Source: Spirochaeta sp. (lineage in GTDB: Bacteria > Spirochaetota > Spirochaetia > DSM-27196 > Alkalispirochaetaceae). From it: a DNA stretch of 6,176 nucleotides. Of this stretch, positions 5,665 through 6,176 are shown in pieces; the stretch's first letter is position 1, and every line of letters starts with the position of its first letter. The stretch is taken from the NCBI GenBank assembly GCA_027859055.1, contig JAQIBO010000503.1, positions 1 to 6,176 on the forward strand, read 5' to 3'. Both the position numbers and the translations under genes were made by a program. Below the pieces are notes generated by a model. The model saw only the letters and a program-made list of their open reading frames with translations. It was not told the DNA's origin and ran no database searches.

Positions 5665-6176
5665 ATGAGATATTTTCAGCGGAACCGACAGGTCAGCTAC
5701 GGGGAGCCCATTGGTATTCTCGCGATCGAGAACTACGTGCCCTATGTTCCCGGGGATGTGGCCAACGCGTCGAGCTATTCCTTTCCGGTCCGCTATGAGC
5801 GCTTGCGGGGATTCACGCCGGAACGCCTCTTTAACCACGACATGTCCATGGTTGACGAAGCGATCGCTGCAGGACAGCGCCTCGTTGAGGAGGGCGTCCG
5901 GGCTGTTACCGGTGACTGCGGGTTTCTTGCAATCTACCAGGAGCGGATCGCCGAGGCGCTGGGGGTACCGGTGTTCCTTTCCAGTCTGCTGCAGTTGGAC
6001 TTTATCCTGCGCATGCTTCCCCCCTCACAATCAATCGGGGTTGTGACCGCCAATCGCGAGGCCCTGGATCGGACCGTACTGGATGCGGTGACCGCCGTTC
6101 CCGATCATCGCATGATCATCGCCGGGCTGGAGAATTCGCCCCAATTTGTTTCCTTCGTCTTTGATGAGATTGGCGA
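5665..6176 (+). CDS. Aspartate/glutamate racemase-family protein, cut by the right edge
   Basis: The first 170 residues are visible, starting at ATG 5665, and the frame is open to the window end. YGEPIGILAIENYVPYVPGDVANASSYSFPVRYE (residues 12-45) and the later blocks follow the Asp/Glu racemase superfamily pattern of uncharacterised members that begin in the same way. Cys85 in VTGDCGFLAIYQ is the expected first catalytic cysteine. VPVFLSSLLQLDFILRMLPP (101-120) and IGVVTAN (124-130) mark the end of the first lobe and the start of the second. The second catalytic cysteine would lie beyond the window. Cofactor-independent racemases of this superfamily invert amino acids through two cysteines; related members act on hydantoins or maleate, so the substrate is open. 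It has no signal peptide. The gene is divergent from the M19 dipeptidase, a context that fits D-amino acid metabolism. Confidence 0.82.
   Translation, partial: MRYFQRNRQVSYGEPIGILAIENYVPYVPGDVANASSYSFPVRYERLRGFTPERLFNHDMSMVDEAIAAGQRLVEEGVRAVTGDCGFLAIYQERIAEALGVPVFLSSLLQLDFILRMLPPSQSIGVVTANREALDRTVLDAVTAVPDHRMIIAGLENSPQFVSFVFDEIG

Noticed and set aside
5711..6046. 111-codon plus-strand open frame inside the racemase-family gene
   Set aside because: It lies in a different frame within the racemase coding region and has no family features; the frame from 5665 stays open to the window end and matches the racemase family.

Overview
The window reads as bacterial chromosomal DNA of fairly high GC (roughly 60% by eye). 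It is densely packed with intact metabolic and sensory genes. I see no insertion sequence, phage gene, CRISPR array, tRNA or rRNA. The lineage cannot be fixed from this sequence. A family 1 solute-binding lipoprotein paired directly with a two-transmembrane sensor, at this GC, would suit a free-living spirochaete-like or similar heterotroph, but that is a weak inference.

Left half (1-3356), all leftward: a MIP18/DUF59-type iron-sulfur assembly protein (3356-3069), a short-chain dehydrogenase/reductase (3060-2083), an extracellular solute-binding lipoprotein (2045-690), and the N-terminal part of a membrane sensor, probably a histidine kinase (676 to the left edge). The gaps are 8, 37 and 13 bases, so this looks like one operon, with a possible secondary promoter in front of the binding protein. 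No ABC permease or ATPase is visible. The binding protein and sensor may form a ligand-sensing pair, but permeases could lie outside the window.

Middle (3357-4523): a 210-base divergent control region. It holds an extended -10 promoter for the leftward operon, a TTGACA-17-TACACT promoter for the rightward gene, an inverted repeat over the predicted rightward start site, and a 29-codon ORF with a good Shine-Dalgarno. That ORF ends in an ATGA overlap with a D-2-hydroxyacid dehydrogenase of the glycerate dehydrogenase/hydroxypyruvate reductase type (3567-4523).

Right part (4546-6176): a cytoplasmic M19 (renal-type) dipeptidase reads leftward and converges on the dehydrogenase. A partial aspartate/glutamate racemase-family gene reads rightward and is divergent from the dipeptidase. 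Together these two suggest handling of dipeptides and D-amino acids.

Recurring theme: three leftward genes have a TGN-TATNNT extended -10 only 6-9 bases before the start codon and no clear Shine-Dalgarno. The racemase gene has a -35/-10 pair that would also start transcription at about its ATG. Leaderless or nearly leaderless mRNAs may therefore be common here. The strongest candidates for something undescribed are the leader-ORF/operator arrangement upstream of the dehydrogenase and the binding-protein/sensor pair.
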